From Desulfobacterales bacterium (lineage in GTDB: Bacteria; Desulfobacterota; Desulfobacteria; Desulfobacterales; JAFDCJ01), in the NCBI GenBank assembly GCA_029932495.1, contig JAOZPY010000234.1:1-5261 (forward strand): 5,261 bases of DNA, in the 5' to 3' direction. Shown here piece by piece: positions 1-5,218 of the stretch. A program made the translations under genes and the position numbers. The notes beneath the pieces are model-generated. The model was not told the DNA's origin, did no database searches, and saw only the letters and a list, made by a program, of their open reading frames with translations. Every line of letters begins with the position of its first letter. The stretch's first letter is position 1.

Positions 1-70
1 AAGTGGTCGAATTTAACCCCTTAATTTCTTTTTTATCTTGTTTACAACTTATTAAGGTAACATTATGTTC

Positions 71-99
71 TTGACTAATTGATGAAGAAAATTTATTTA
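71..99 (+). promoter_or_regulatory. Candidate sigma70-type promoter for proC
   Basis: A -35-like TTGACT at 71-76 is followed after 17 bp by TATTTA at 94-99, inside a very AT-rich stretch. This would start transcription near 106, leaving a leader of about 80 nt before proC. The -35 matches five of six consensus bases and the -10 only four, and AT-rich DNA gives such matches by chance, so the call is tentative. Confidence 0.35.
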
Positions 100-171
100 T
101 ATAGTTTTTGATTTGGCTGGAGCTGTAAACGATGACTATTGGCAAGTTGTAAATGCTGAAAAAACTATATC

Positions 172-176
172 GAGGG
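172..176 (+). promoter_or_regulatory. Ribosome binding site deciding the proC start
   Basis: GAGGG lies 10 nt before the ATG at 187 and only 1 nt before the alternative TTG at 178. It therefore supports the ATG. Confidence 0.6.
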
Positions 177-186
177 CTTGCGGGAC

Positions 187-1050
187 ATGCTAAATGACAA
201 AAAGATTGCTATCATCGGAACAGGAAATATGGGCGAGGCGCTGGTCAGTGGATTGCTGGTTTCCGGGTCTTCAAAAGCCAAGAATATCATTTGTACGGAT
301 GTCCGGCAATACAAGCTTGACGCGGTCAAGGCAAAATACAAGGTGCGCACCACGGGCAACAACCTGAAGGCCGTGGCTGCTTCGGATATCATTATATACG
401 CTGTTAAGCCACAGATTATGGCGTCCACCCTGGCTGAAACCGCCGCCAGGCTGGATGTCTCTAAGTTGGTGATCTCCATTGCCGCAGGGGTCCCGCTGGC
501 TGCAATGGAATCCTGTGTCAGCAAGGATCTGCGGCTGGTGCGGGTGATGCCCAACATTGCCGCTTTTGTAAAAGAGGCCGCAACGGCCATTGCGGCCGGA
601 TCGCATGCCACCAAAGAAGATGTCGAGCTGACGATGGAAATTTTCAATTCCATCGGCAAGTGCATTTTCTTAAAGGAAAACTATCTCATGGATGCCATTA
701 CGGGCCTGAGTGGCAGCGGACCGGCTTACATCTTTCTGATCGTGGATGCCCTGGCCGATGCCGGCGTGAAAATGGGTCTGTCGCGGCAGGAGTCACTGTT
801 TTTGGCGGCCCAGACGGTGCTCGGGGCGGCCAAGTTATTGATGGAAACCGGTGAGCATCCCGGTCAGCTCAAAGACAAGGTGACCTCCCCAGGCGGCACG
901 GCCATTGCCGGACTGGCAACGCTGGAAAGCGGCGGTCTGCGCACTACCCTGATCAATGCCGTCGAAGCGGCCACCCTGCGCTCCAAAGAACTGGGCGAGA
1001 TGATGATCAAAAATTTTTCCGAAAACAACGCCGGCAAAAAATCCGCTTGA
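187..1050 (+). CDS. proC: Pyrroline-5-carboxylate reductase (ProC)
   Basis: Cytoplasmic enzyme that reduces 1-pyrroline-5-carboxylate to L-proline with NAD(P)H, the last step of proline synthesis. The 287-residue product starts with a Rossmann dinucleotide-binding motif (GTGNMG, residues 11-16), followed by AVKPQ at 72-76 and MPN at 121-123. The C-terminal dimerisation half carries GLSGSGPAY (173-181) and the family signature around SPGGT (234-238). The length is slightly above the usual 260-280 because of a short polar tail. The reading frame extends to a TTG at 178, but the best Shine-Dalgarno (GAGGG, 172-176) is 1 nt from that TTG and 10 nt from the ATG at 187, so the ATG is preferred. An AT-rich leader precedes it. 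Downstream, 87 bp separate it from the thioredoxin-like gene, so co-transcription is possible but not shown. The family assignment is secure. Confidence 0.96.
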   Translation: MLNDKKIAIIGTGNMGEALVSGLLVSGSSKAKNIICTDVRQYKLDAVKAKYKVRTTGNNLKAVAASDIIIYAVKPQIMASTLAETAARLDVSKLVISIAAGVPLAAMESCVSKDLRLVRVMPNIAAFVKEAATAIAAGSHATKEDVELTMEIFNSIGKCIFLKENYLMDAITGLSGSGPAYIFLIVDALADAGVKMGLSRQESLFLAAQTVLGAAKLLMETGEHPGQLKDKVTSPGGTAIAGLATLESGGLRTTLINAVEAATLRSKELGEMMIKNFSENNAGKKSA

Positions 1051-1137
1051 CCCCCCCCGGCCTTTATGGTTGTCCTTCAGATGCTCGCGTCGATCGGGCA
1101 GGCTGTGTTGCGCAAACAACAGGGAGTGTAAACGACA

Positions 1138-1572
1138 ATGAAAAGGAAAATTTTCGGCTTGCTGTTGCCGATTTTTATCGTTTTGCTGATCGGGGCATGG
1201 TGCCATGATGCGATGGCCAATGAGATCCTGTGGCAATCTTACACCAATGGTATGGCCCGCGGCAAATTTGAAAAGAAAAAAATATTTGTTCATTTTTTTG
1301 CTGACTGGTGCGGTGCTTGCAAAGTCATGGAAGAAAAGACATTCAAGGATCCGGAGATCATCGCTTTGCTGAATGAAAATTTTATATCCATCCGGATAAA
1401 TGTGGACCAGGATCGGGCGACATCTAATATGTTTCGGATTCGCGTGTTGCCCGACAGCTTTTTTATCAGGGAAAACAGTGAAATTATCGGCCATCGCCCG
1501 GGGTATATTCCGCCGCCGCTGTTAAAAGTCATTTTAAAAGCCATTTTGGAAGAAGATCCCGGACGGGAATAA
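1138..1572 (+). CDS. Exported thioredoxin-fold protein (DsbD C-terminal / Thioredoxin_7-like)
   Basis: A 144-residue protein with an N-terminal signal peptide: basic MKRK, a hydrophobic stretch at about 5-21, and a likely cleavage after AMA at 25-27. A compact thioredoxin domain follows. The redox motif WCGAC is at 57-61, preceded by FADW and followed by K62, which resembles the WCxxCK of DsbD C-terminal domains more than the WCGPC of cytoplasmic thioredoxin. The probable cis-proline is P105 in VLPDSFF. It should act in the periplasm as a thiol-disulfide reductase or reductant carrier; the partner cannot be told. C22 lies in the signal region, but W21 before it does not fit a lipobox. AGGGAG at 1121-1126 gives an 11-nt spacing to the ATG. 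The NUDIX gene begins 11 bp after its stop, suggesting one transcript. The lysine-rich N-terminal part is more AT-rich than its neighbours. Confidence 0.9.
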   Translation: MKRKIFGLLLPIFIVLLIGAWCHDAMANEILWQSYTNGMARGKFEKKKIFVHFFADWCGACKVMEEKTFKDPEIIALLNENFISIRINVDQDRATSNMFRIRVLPDSFFIRENSEIIGHRPGYIPPPLLKVILKAILEEDPGRE

Positions 1573-1583
1573 ATTCGATTTCT

Positions 1584-2174
1584 ATGAAACTTGACATTTC
1601 CGCTTTAAAGCAGCTGATCAGCACCGCTTCTGTTCCCGGGCCGCCGCAAACCGGTACTTACAAGTCAGCCTGTGTTTTTTTGTTGCTGTTCAATCCCGAA
1701 GATTTGCACCTGCTTGCCATTCAGAAGACAGACAGTGAAGGTTATCCCTGGCGCAACCAGGTAGCCTTGCCGGGAGGACACCTGGATGATGACGATGCCA
1801 GCGCCCTGGAAGGGGCGTTTCGTGAACTGGAAGAAGAGGTGAGTATCCGACCCGATGAGGTTGAATTATTCGGTTCCCTCGGGCATTTTCAGACCATTAA
1901 CCAGCGGGACATCGAAGTGTTTGCCGGACTGTGGCACGGTACGGGACCGATCCGCTGGGAACCGGCCGAGATTTCACGGGTTCTTGAAATTCCCCTGAGC
2001 AGTCTTGTCACCACCCACGTCACCGGCAATTTTCATGGGCGCATACCCGATGTTCAGCAACTGCGATATCCCTATGAAGATGTCGTTATCTGGGGGGCGA
2101 CTGCCCGCATCCTGCATGCCTTTATCGAGTTGATCTACCCACTGCTGGAAAGCGCCGATCCCAACGTTGTATAA
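1584..2174 (+). CDS. NUDIX hydrolase, CoA pyrophosphatase (NudL/YeaB)-like
   Basis: A 196-residue cytoplasmic hydrolase of nucleoside-diphosphate-linked compounds, most like the NudL group that cleaves CoA to 4'-phosphopantetheine and 3',5'-ADP. QVALPGG (59-65) leads into the NUDIX box, which ends in RELEEEVSI (80-88); E81, E84 and E85 are the expected metal ligands. As in E. coli NudL, an aspartate replaces the first glutamate, one extra residue lies before the RE, and the usual glycine near the end is absent. Further resemblance to NudL is seen in the DDDDAS stretch (68-73) and in VIWGATARIL near the C terminus. However, the LRxHxG part of the CoA-specific motif is replaced by YPWRN (54-58), so the substrate is uncertain. 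It starts 11 bp after the thioredoxin-like gene, without a clear Shine-Dalgarno, which suits translational coupling. A near-palindrome follows the stop. Confidence 0.92.
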   Translation: MKLDISALKQLISTASVPGPPQTGTYKSACVFLLLFNPEDLHLLAIQKTDSEGYPWRNQVALPGGHLDDDDASALEGAFRELEEEVSIRPDEVELFGSLGHFQTINQRDIEVFAGLWHGTGPIRWEPAEISRVLEIPLSSLVTTHVTGNFHGRIPDVQQLRYPYEDVVIWGATARILHAFIELIYPLLESADPNVV

Positions 2175-2175
2175 A

Positions 2176-2197
2176 CCTTAATGTTGCAACGTTGAGG
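2176..2197 (+). repeat. 22-bp near-palindrome after the NUDIX gene
   Basis: The halves CCTTAATGTTG and CAACGTTGAGG are inverted copies with two differences. Both are G-U wobbles on the plus-strand RNA, and both would be A-C mismatches on the minus strand. The structure starts 2 bp after the NUDIX stop. No T-run follows, so a standard intrinsic terminator is not supported. The right half also contains CAACGTTG (2187-2194), a self-complementary octamer found again at 2162-2169 at the end of the NUDIX gene. It could be a 3'-end stabilising hairpin or a protein site. Confidence 0.5.
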
Positions 2198-2250
2198 TAA
2201 ACATACATGGCAAACAGCAGCTGCAAACCGCGTTGAGGCCTCCTGCTTTA

Positions 2251-2499
2251 TTACCGGGATGCGATGCGGCGGATCAGGCGGAAGGCCACCGTGACAATCA
2301 GACTACCGCTGAGCACGGCCAGCAGGGCGGGCAGCCAGATGTAACCGTCGTAGCGGTCAACTTCCCGGGCCACCGAGATGCCGGCCAGCGCAAACAAAAA
2401 GACCAGCAGCAGGCTGATAATGGCCAGGGCGTACGCTGTTTTTGAGCGATACCATGGAATGACGGCTTTTCTAAAAACGGGGCTTTTGCTGGAAAGCAT
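2251..2499 (-). CDS. Small two-helix inner-membrane protein, unrecognised
   Basis: An 82-residue protein that I do not recognise. It has a basic N-terminal segment (K5, R10, K11, R18, K20), a first hydrophobic helix at about 22-43, a short charged loop REVDRYDG (45-52), a second helix at about 54-73, and a basic tail RLIRRIASR. By the positive-inside rule both ends should be cytoplasmic. Codons are rich in G/C at third positions (CTG, GCC, ATC, GTC) like the neighbouring genes, which argues that it is real. The ATG at 2499 is the most upstream start possible, because an in-frame TGA lies just before it (complement of 2506-2508). No Shine-Dalgarno is visible, which is the main weakness. It is divergent from the ChaN-like gene, sharing about 40 bp, and convergent with the NUDIX gene. 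Confidence 0.68.
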   Translation of the reverse strand: MLSSKSPVFRKAVIPWYRSKTAYALAIISLLLVFLFALAGISVAREVDRYDGYIWLPALLAVLSGSLIVTVAFRLIRRIASR

Positions 2500-2524
2500 A
2501 TTATTTCAATTTTATGTTGGAAAA

Positions 2525-2529
2525 GAGGA
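2525..2529 (+). promoter_or_regulatory. Ribosome binding site deciding the chaN-like start
   Basis: GAGGA lies 11 nt before the ATG at 2541 and inside the frame opened by an earlier ATG at 2514. The earlier ATG lacks a purine-rich site at proper distance, so 2541 is preferred. Confidence 0.6.
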
Positions 2530-2540
2530 AAAATCAAGCC

Positions 2541-3458
2541 ATGAAATCAGCCAAACTGCGGCGAGTCTGGCATTTTTCACAAAATTCGATTGGTTGTCTT
2601 CTTTACCTGGTAATGATCGCTGGCTTTATCGGGGGATGTGCGGCCATGACACCCACCAAGACACTGCTGATCCAGGATACGGACCAGGCTTACAAGGCCG
2701 GCACGATTATTTCCGTGTGCCAAGACGGGCCGATCAGTTTTAAGCAATTAATTGCTGACTTGAACGCTGTTCGGGTGATTTACGTGGGCGAAGAGCATAC
2801 TAACCGCTCCCATCACAAAATCCAGCTGGAAATCATCCAGGCCGTTTTTCGGCAACATCCTTACATGGCTGTCGGTATGGAAATGATTGACCGTTCCTAC
2901 CAGGACATCCTCAACCGCTGGTCGGCCGGTGAATTGGATCAGAAACCCTTTTTGCGAAAAATCCACTGGTACGCCAACTGGCGTTATGATTTTTCGTTGT
3001 ACAAGGATATTTTTGACCTCATCAAAAAAAACCATATCCGGCTGGTGGCACTGAACATTCCGTTTGATGTGCCGTCCAAAATTCGGGTCGGCGGTATTGA
3101 AAATTTACGCACGGATGAAAAAAAATACCTGCCCGATTACATTGACACCACCCGGGCTGATCACAGGGCCTATATAAAAAAGGTATTCGGGCATCATAAC
3201 TTCAAGGGCGGGGTCGATTTCAAAGACTTTTACATGGCCCAGTGTGTCTGGGAAGACGCCATGGCCGAGGCGATCGCACGCAACCTGAAAAACGATGTCA
3301 TGGTGGTGCTGGCCGGCAACGGGCACATCCAGTTCAAGTACGGGATCCCGGATCGCGCTTTCAGCCGAACAGGGGCTGCCTTCCGAACAATTTACCTGGC
3401 TCCGGCCGGTGGCGAGCTCAAGCTTGACGTGGCCGACTATATCTGGGTCACACCTTAA
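2541..3458 (+). CDS. ChaN/DUF399-family lipoprotein
   Basis: A 305-residue protein with a signal sequence and lipobox: hydrophobic residues from about 17 to 31, then IGGC with the lipidated cysteine at 33. The rest is a ChaN-type domain of the Tiki/EreA-like superfamily. Its marks are VIYVGEEHTN (79-88), AVGMEM (110-115), LVALNIP (168-174), MAQCVWEDAMAEAIA (232-246) and VLAGNGHI (256-263). The conserved acidic and histidine residues of this fold (E84, E85, H86, E114, H262) are present. In Campylobacter jejuni, ChaN is an iron-regulated haem-binding lipoprotein; haem binding here is only an analogy. The membrane leaflet is not certain, but residues after the cysteine (AAM) show no Asp at +2, favouring outer-membrane sorting under E. 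coli rules. The start at 2541 is chosen on its Shine-Dalgarno over the ATG at 2514. Two A8 runs lie inside the gene (3024-3031, 3118-3125). No haem or iron gene is adjacent. Confidence 0.9.
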   Translation: MKSAKLRRVWHFSQNSIGCLLYLVMIAGFIGGCAAMTPTKTLLIQDTDQAYKAGTIISVCQDGPISFKQLIADLNAVRVIYVGEEHTNRSHHKIQLEIIQAVFRQHPYMAVGMEMIDRSYQDILNRWSAGELDQKPFLRKIHWYANWRYDFSLYKDIFDLIKKNHIRLVALNIPFDVPSKIRVGGIENLRTDEKKYLPDYIDTTRADHRAYIKKVFGHHNFKGGVDFKDFYMAQCVWEDAMAEAIARNLKNDVMVVLAGNGHIQFKYGIPDRAFSRTGAAFRTIYLAPAGGELKLDVADYIWVTP

Positions 3459-3465
3459 AAAATAG

Positions 3466-3542
3466 GGTACAGGGTTCAAGGTCCAAGGTACAGGGGAATT
3501 GAATATCGAATATCGAACAAGGAATTTCGAATAATGAATGCA
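3466..3542 (+). repeat. Heptameric tandem repeat array (11 units of 7 bp)
   Basis: From 3466 the sequence can be cut into 11 consecutive 7-bp units without a gap. Four units fit GGTNCAR (3466-3493), one is a hybrid, GGGAATT (3494-3500), and six begin with GAAT or GAAC (3501-3542). GAATATC occurs twice in a row, GGTACAG twice, and GAATTTC and GAACAAG are variants. The array fills most of the gap between the chaN-like gene and the aminotransferase, and its last two units overlap the false upstream ATG of the latter. Similar degenerate heptads are, from memory, scattered between genes in some Desulfobacterota genomes. No function is known to me. Confidence 0.85.
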
Positions 3543-3557
3543 AAGGAAACGCAGATC

Positions 3558-3564
3558 AAGGAGG
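3558..3564 (+). promoter_or_regulatory. Strong ribosome binding site for the aminotransferase
   Basis: AAGGAGG sits 5 nt before the ATG at 3570. It identifies this ATG as the start rather than the in-frame ATG at 3534, which lies inside the heptad array. Confidence 0.85.
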
Positions 3565-3569
3565 ATTCG

Positions 3570-4475
3570 ATGAGCATAGATGAAAAAGTCTGGTTGAACG
3601 GAACTCTGATTTCCCGGCAGGCGGCGGTGGTGCCGCTGCTGTCCCACGGTTTTTCACGGGCTTCGGCCATTTTTGATGTTTTCAGGGTGTATCCGGGTCC
3701 CGGCGGTCCCGTGGCTTTTCGTGCCGATGCGCACATCCGGCGACTGATGAAAACCGCCGAACTTCTGGGCATGAAACTGGCTTACGGGCCCGGGGAAATC
3801 CTGCAGGCTGTCAAGGAGGCCATCCGGGCCAACGACATGCAAAGTGGGATGGTAAAAATCCTGGCTTACTGGGGACAGGAAACTTTGCTGGAGCTCGTCC
3901 TGGACTCCCCCCTGGACATGGCGGTGTTTGCCATTGCCGACGATAAGCCCTTTGATCCGGAAGCGGTCAAGCCCATATCGGCCTGCCTGTCAAAATGGCG
4001 CAAGATCCATCCGGAAACAGTGCCGGTGGGTGCTAAGGCCTGCGCCAATTACCTGAACGGATACCTGGTGCGCAAGGATGCCAACAGCCGCGGTTATGAT
4101 GTCGGCCTGAGCTTGGGAACCGATGGTTTTCTGGCTGAAGGGTCCATCGAGTCGGTGTTCATTGTCAAAGACAATGTCCTCAAGACGCCGCCGTTGGGCC
4201 GCATTCTGTCCAGTATCACCCGAATGTCCATTCTCGAGGCGGCCCCCCAGGCCGGAATTGCAATCCGGGAGGTTCCCATCACAGCCGCCGAGGCCCTGGC
4301 CGCCGATGAAATGTTTACCTCTTATACCAGTATCAAGGTGTCGCCGGTGGCACGCTTTGAGGACCACGATCTTCCGGCCCCTGGGCCTGTTACCCGCCAG
4401 GTGATGGAGTTGATGAATGCTATCTTACAATTTAAAGACGAGCGTTTCGCAGATTGGCTCCAGCCGTTGAGCTGA
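3570..4475 (+). CDS. Class IV PLP-dependent aminotransferase (IlvE/Dat-like)
   Basis: A 301-residue cytoplasmic enzyme of fold-type IV, the group holding branched-chain aminotransferase, D-amino-acid aminotransferase and aminodeoxychorismate lyase. The N-terminal domain shows VWLNG (7-11), LLSHGFSRASAIFDVFR (23-39) and the HIRRL helix (55-59). The PLP-binding lysine is K156 in AKACANYLNG. E190 in AEGSIESVF matches the glutamate that contacts the pyridine nitrogen, and SITR (215-218) and SYTSIKVSPV near the C terminus give the phosphate-binding part. The length fits IlvE (about 300). Overall order and the AEG-E-VF block favour a BCAT-like protein, but FxGxR at the start reads FDVFR, and the SGTA motif of E. 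coli IlvE reads SYTS, nearer the TTSEVTP of D-amino-acid transaminases. Amino-acid specificity is therefore left open. The ATG at 3570 is chosen for its strong Shine-Dalgarno. It converges with the ybaK-like gene, 15 bp apart. Confidence 0.92.
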   Translation: MSIDEKVWLNGTLISRQAAVVPLLSHGFSRASAIFDVFRVYPGPGGPVAFRADAHIRRLMKTAELLGMKLAYGPGEILQAVKEAIRANDMQSGMVKILAYWGQETLLELVLDSPLDMAVFAIADDKPFDPEAVKPISACLSKWRKIHPETVPVGAKACANYLNGYLVRKDANSRGYDVGLSLGTDGFLAEGSIESVFIVKDNVLKTPPLGRILSSITRMSILEAAPQAGIAIREVPITAAEALAADEMFTSYTSIKVSPVARFEDHDLPAPGPVTRQVMELMNAILQFKDERFADWLQPLS

Positions 4476-4493
4476 TCAACTGTTCGTTGGTCA
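4473..4493. repeat. Hairpin spanning both convergent stop codons
   Basis: TGATCAAC (4473-4480) and GTTGGTCA (4486-4493) form an 8-bp stem with one G-U wobble on the plus-strand RNA and a 5-nt loop. The aminotransferase stop (4473-4475) and the ybaK-like stop (complement of 4491-4493) are the outer three bases of the two arms. No T-run follows on either strand, so a classic terminator is not supported, though it may limit read-through or decay. Confidence 0.45.
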
Positions 4494-4955
4494 AAGATTT
4501 CCCACATCCGCCACCTCACAGGCCAGAGCATCGCGGATATCCGCAGGCGCCATCAACAGCATATGGCCGCGCTGGCCGGCGTTGATCAGCACCCGGTCCA
4601 AACATAATATGCTCTGGTCCATGACCACTGGCAGATGACGCCGGGTTCCAAAAGGGCTGATGCCGCCCACCCGGTAGCCGGTGACGCGCTCGGCGGTGGG
4701 CACATCCACCATGGCCGCCCGCTTGGTCCTCCAGAAACCGGCCAGGCGCTTCATGGAAAGCCGCCGGTCACCGGGCATCAATACCAGAACATACTGTTTT
4801 CTGCCAAGATCCACCACCAGGGTTTTGATGGTTTTTTCCAGGGCAAAGCCGGTGGCCCCGGCGGCAAAGGCCGCCCCTTTTTCCTCGTGATGGTAGGTGA
4901 TGCTTTCAAAGGGAATCTTTTTTTGTTTCAGAAACTGGATGGCGCGGGTAGACAT
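4491..4955 (-). CDS. ybaK: YbaK/ProX-type aminoacyl-tRNA deacylase (Cys-tRNA(Pro) editing)
   Basis: A 154-residue cytoplasmic protein of the YbaK/EbsC branch of the prolyl-tRNA editing (INS) superfamily. YbaK hydrolyses Cys-tRNA(Pro) made in error by prolyl-tRNA synthetase, acting in trans with the synthetase. Shared features are TYHHEEK (20-26), the catalytic lysine K44 in IKTLVV (K46 of E. coli and Haemophilus YbaK), ERVTGYRVGGISPFG (89-103) with the conserved GGxSPxG, and LPVVMD plus INAGQRG in the C-terminal half. The length is close to the 159 of E. coli YbaK. The ATG at 4953-4955 is the natural start by alignment, with MSTRAIQFLKQKKIPF matching the family N terminus, but there is no evident Shine-Dalgarno. 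The exact tRNA and amino-acid specificity is inferred from family membership. It stands alone on the minus strand, convergent with the aminotransferase. Confidence 0.93.
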   Translation of the reverse strand: MSTRAIQFLKQKKIPFESITYHHEEKGAAFAAGATGFALEKTIKTLVVDLGRKQYVLVLMPGDRRLSMKRLAGFWRTKRAAMVDVPTAERVTGYRVGGISPFGTRRHLPVVMDQSILCLDRVLINAGQRGHMLLMAPADIRDALACEVADVGNL

Positions 4956-5022
4956 TTTTAGCGATAGCGTTGATTGATAGAGCCGATTAAAGTATTTTCA
5001 ACCCGGAACGCTGAACCTTGTG

Positions 5023-5042
5023 AGTCCGGGGCAACCCGGGTT
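5023..5042 (+). repeat. GC-rich hairpin with GCAA (GNRA) tetraloop
   Basis: CCGGG (5026-5030), GCAA and CCCGG (5035-5039) form a five-bp GC stem capped by a GNRA tetraloop. Two wobble pairs and one A-T pair extend it to 5023-5042. On the minus strand, the ybaK leader, the same stem forms but with a TTGC loop. The right arm also belongs to AACCCGGGTT (5033-5042), a perfect 10-bp palindrome, and AACCCGG recurs at 5000-5006. No T-run follows. Confidence 0.4.
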
Positions 5043-5063
5043 ATCGTTGCCTCGGCCCCCTGA

Positions 5064-5092
5064 CTTATGCCATGAATGCTGGAATTTTTCAA
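5064..5092 (-). promoter_or_regulatory. Candidate promoter for the ybaK-like gene
   Basis: On the minus strand TTGAAA (complement of 5087-5092) is followed after 17 bp by CATAAG (complement of 5064-5069). Transcription would start near 5057, giving a leader of about 100 nt that includes the GC-rich hairpin. The -35 is fair and the -10 has only four consensus bases, so this is a weak call. Confidence 0.3.
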
Positions 5093-5188
5093 ATCTCTTA
5101 TTTTGACACGATCTGTGCCGACCCCATTGAGCCCACCTGCGGACGCGTTGGAAGTTGAAATAATGGCACTACATGTTGAATTTTCCCA

Positions 5189-5218
5189 TTGACATATCGC
5201 AAGATGTTGTGGTATAAA
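5189..5218 (+). promoter_or_regulatory. Strong extended -10 sigma70-type promoter leaving the window
   Basis: A perfect -35 TTGACA (5189-5194) is followed after 18 bp by TATAAA (5213-5218), preceded by TGG (5210-5212), which gives an extended -10 element. The predicted start is near 5225, so about 35 nt of leader is inside the window. It drives a gene to the right that cannot be seen here. Confidence 0.7.

Larger units (their letters stand above)
1..186. other. AT-rich non-coding leader upstream of proC
   Basis: This stretch is clearly richer in A and T than the genes that follow and holds no credible reading frame. It begins with T-rich sequence and ends with the ribosome binding region of proC. 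Apart from a candidate promoter nothing specific is visible. The gene to the left of the window is unknown. No intact hairpin plus T-run is visible, so no terminator is called for it. Confidence 0.6.

Noticed and set aside
178..186. TTG at 178 as the proC start
   Set aside because: The Shine-Dalgarno would be 1 nt away; the ATG at 187 has proper spacing and matches the family N terminus.
1276..1282. A7 run in the thioredoxin-like gene as a programmed frameshift site
   Set aside because: The zero frame encodes a complete thioredoxin domain, and no overlapping extension or stimulatory structure is seen.
835..1494. A 219-codon open frame on the minus strand across the proC end and the thioredoxin-like gene
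   Set aside because: It lies opposite two well-supported genes, shows no family resemblance, and its composition is that of an antisense shadow.
3466..3542. Heptad array considered as a CRISPR or iteron origin
   Set aside because: Units are only 7 bp with no spacers, are degenerate, and there is no replication or cas gene nearby.
3105..3647. A 180-codon minus-strand frame across the chaN end, the heptad array and the aminotransferase start
   Set aside because: It is antisense to two genes, and its middle is merely the translated heptad repeat (residues such as RYSIF). No ribosome site or family match.
3990..4367. A 125-codon minus-strand frame inside the aminotransferase
   Set aside because: Shadow of a conserved enzyme gene; no independent coding signal.
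5103..5130. TTGACA at 5103-5108 as a second plus-strand promoter
   Set aside because: The -35 is perfect, but the -10 position reads CATTGA or similar, too poor to support a promoter.
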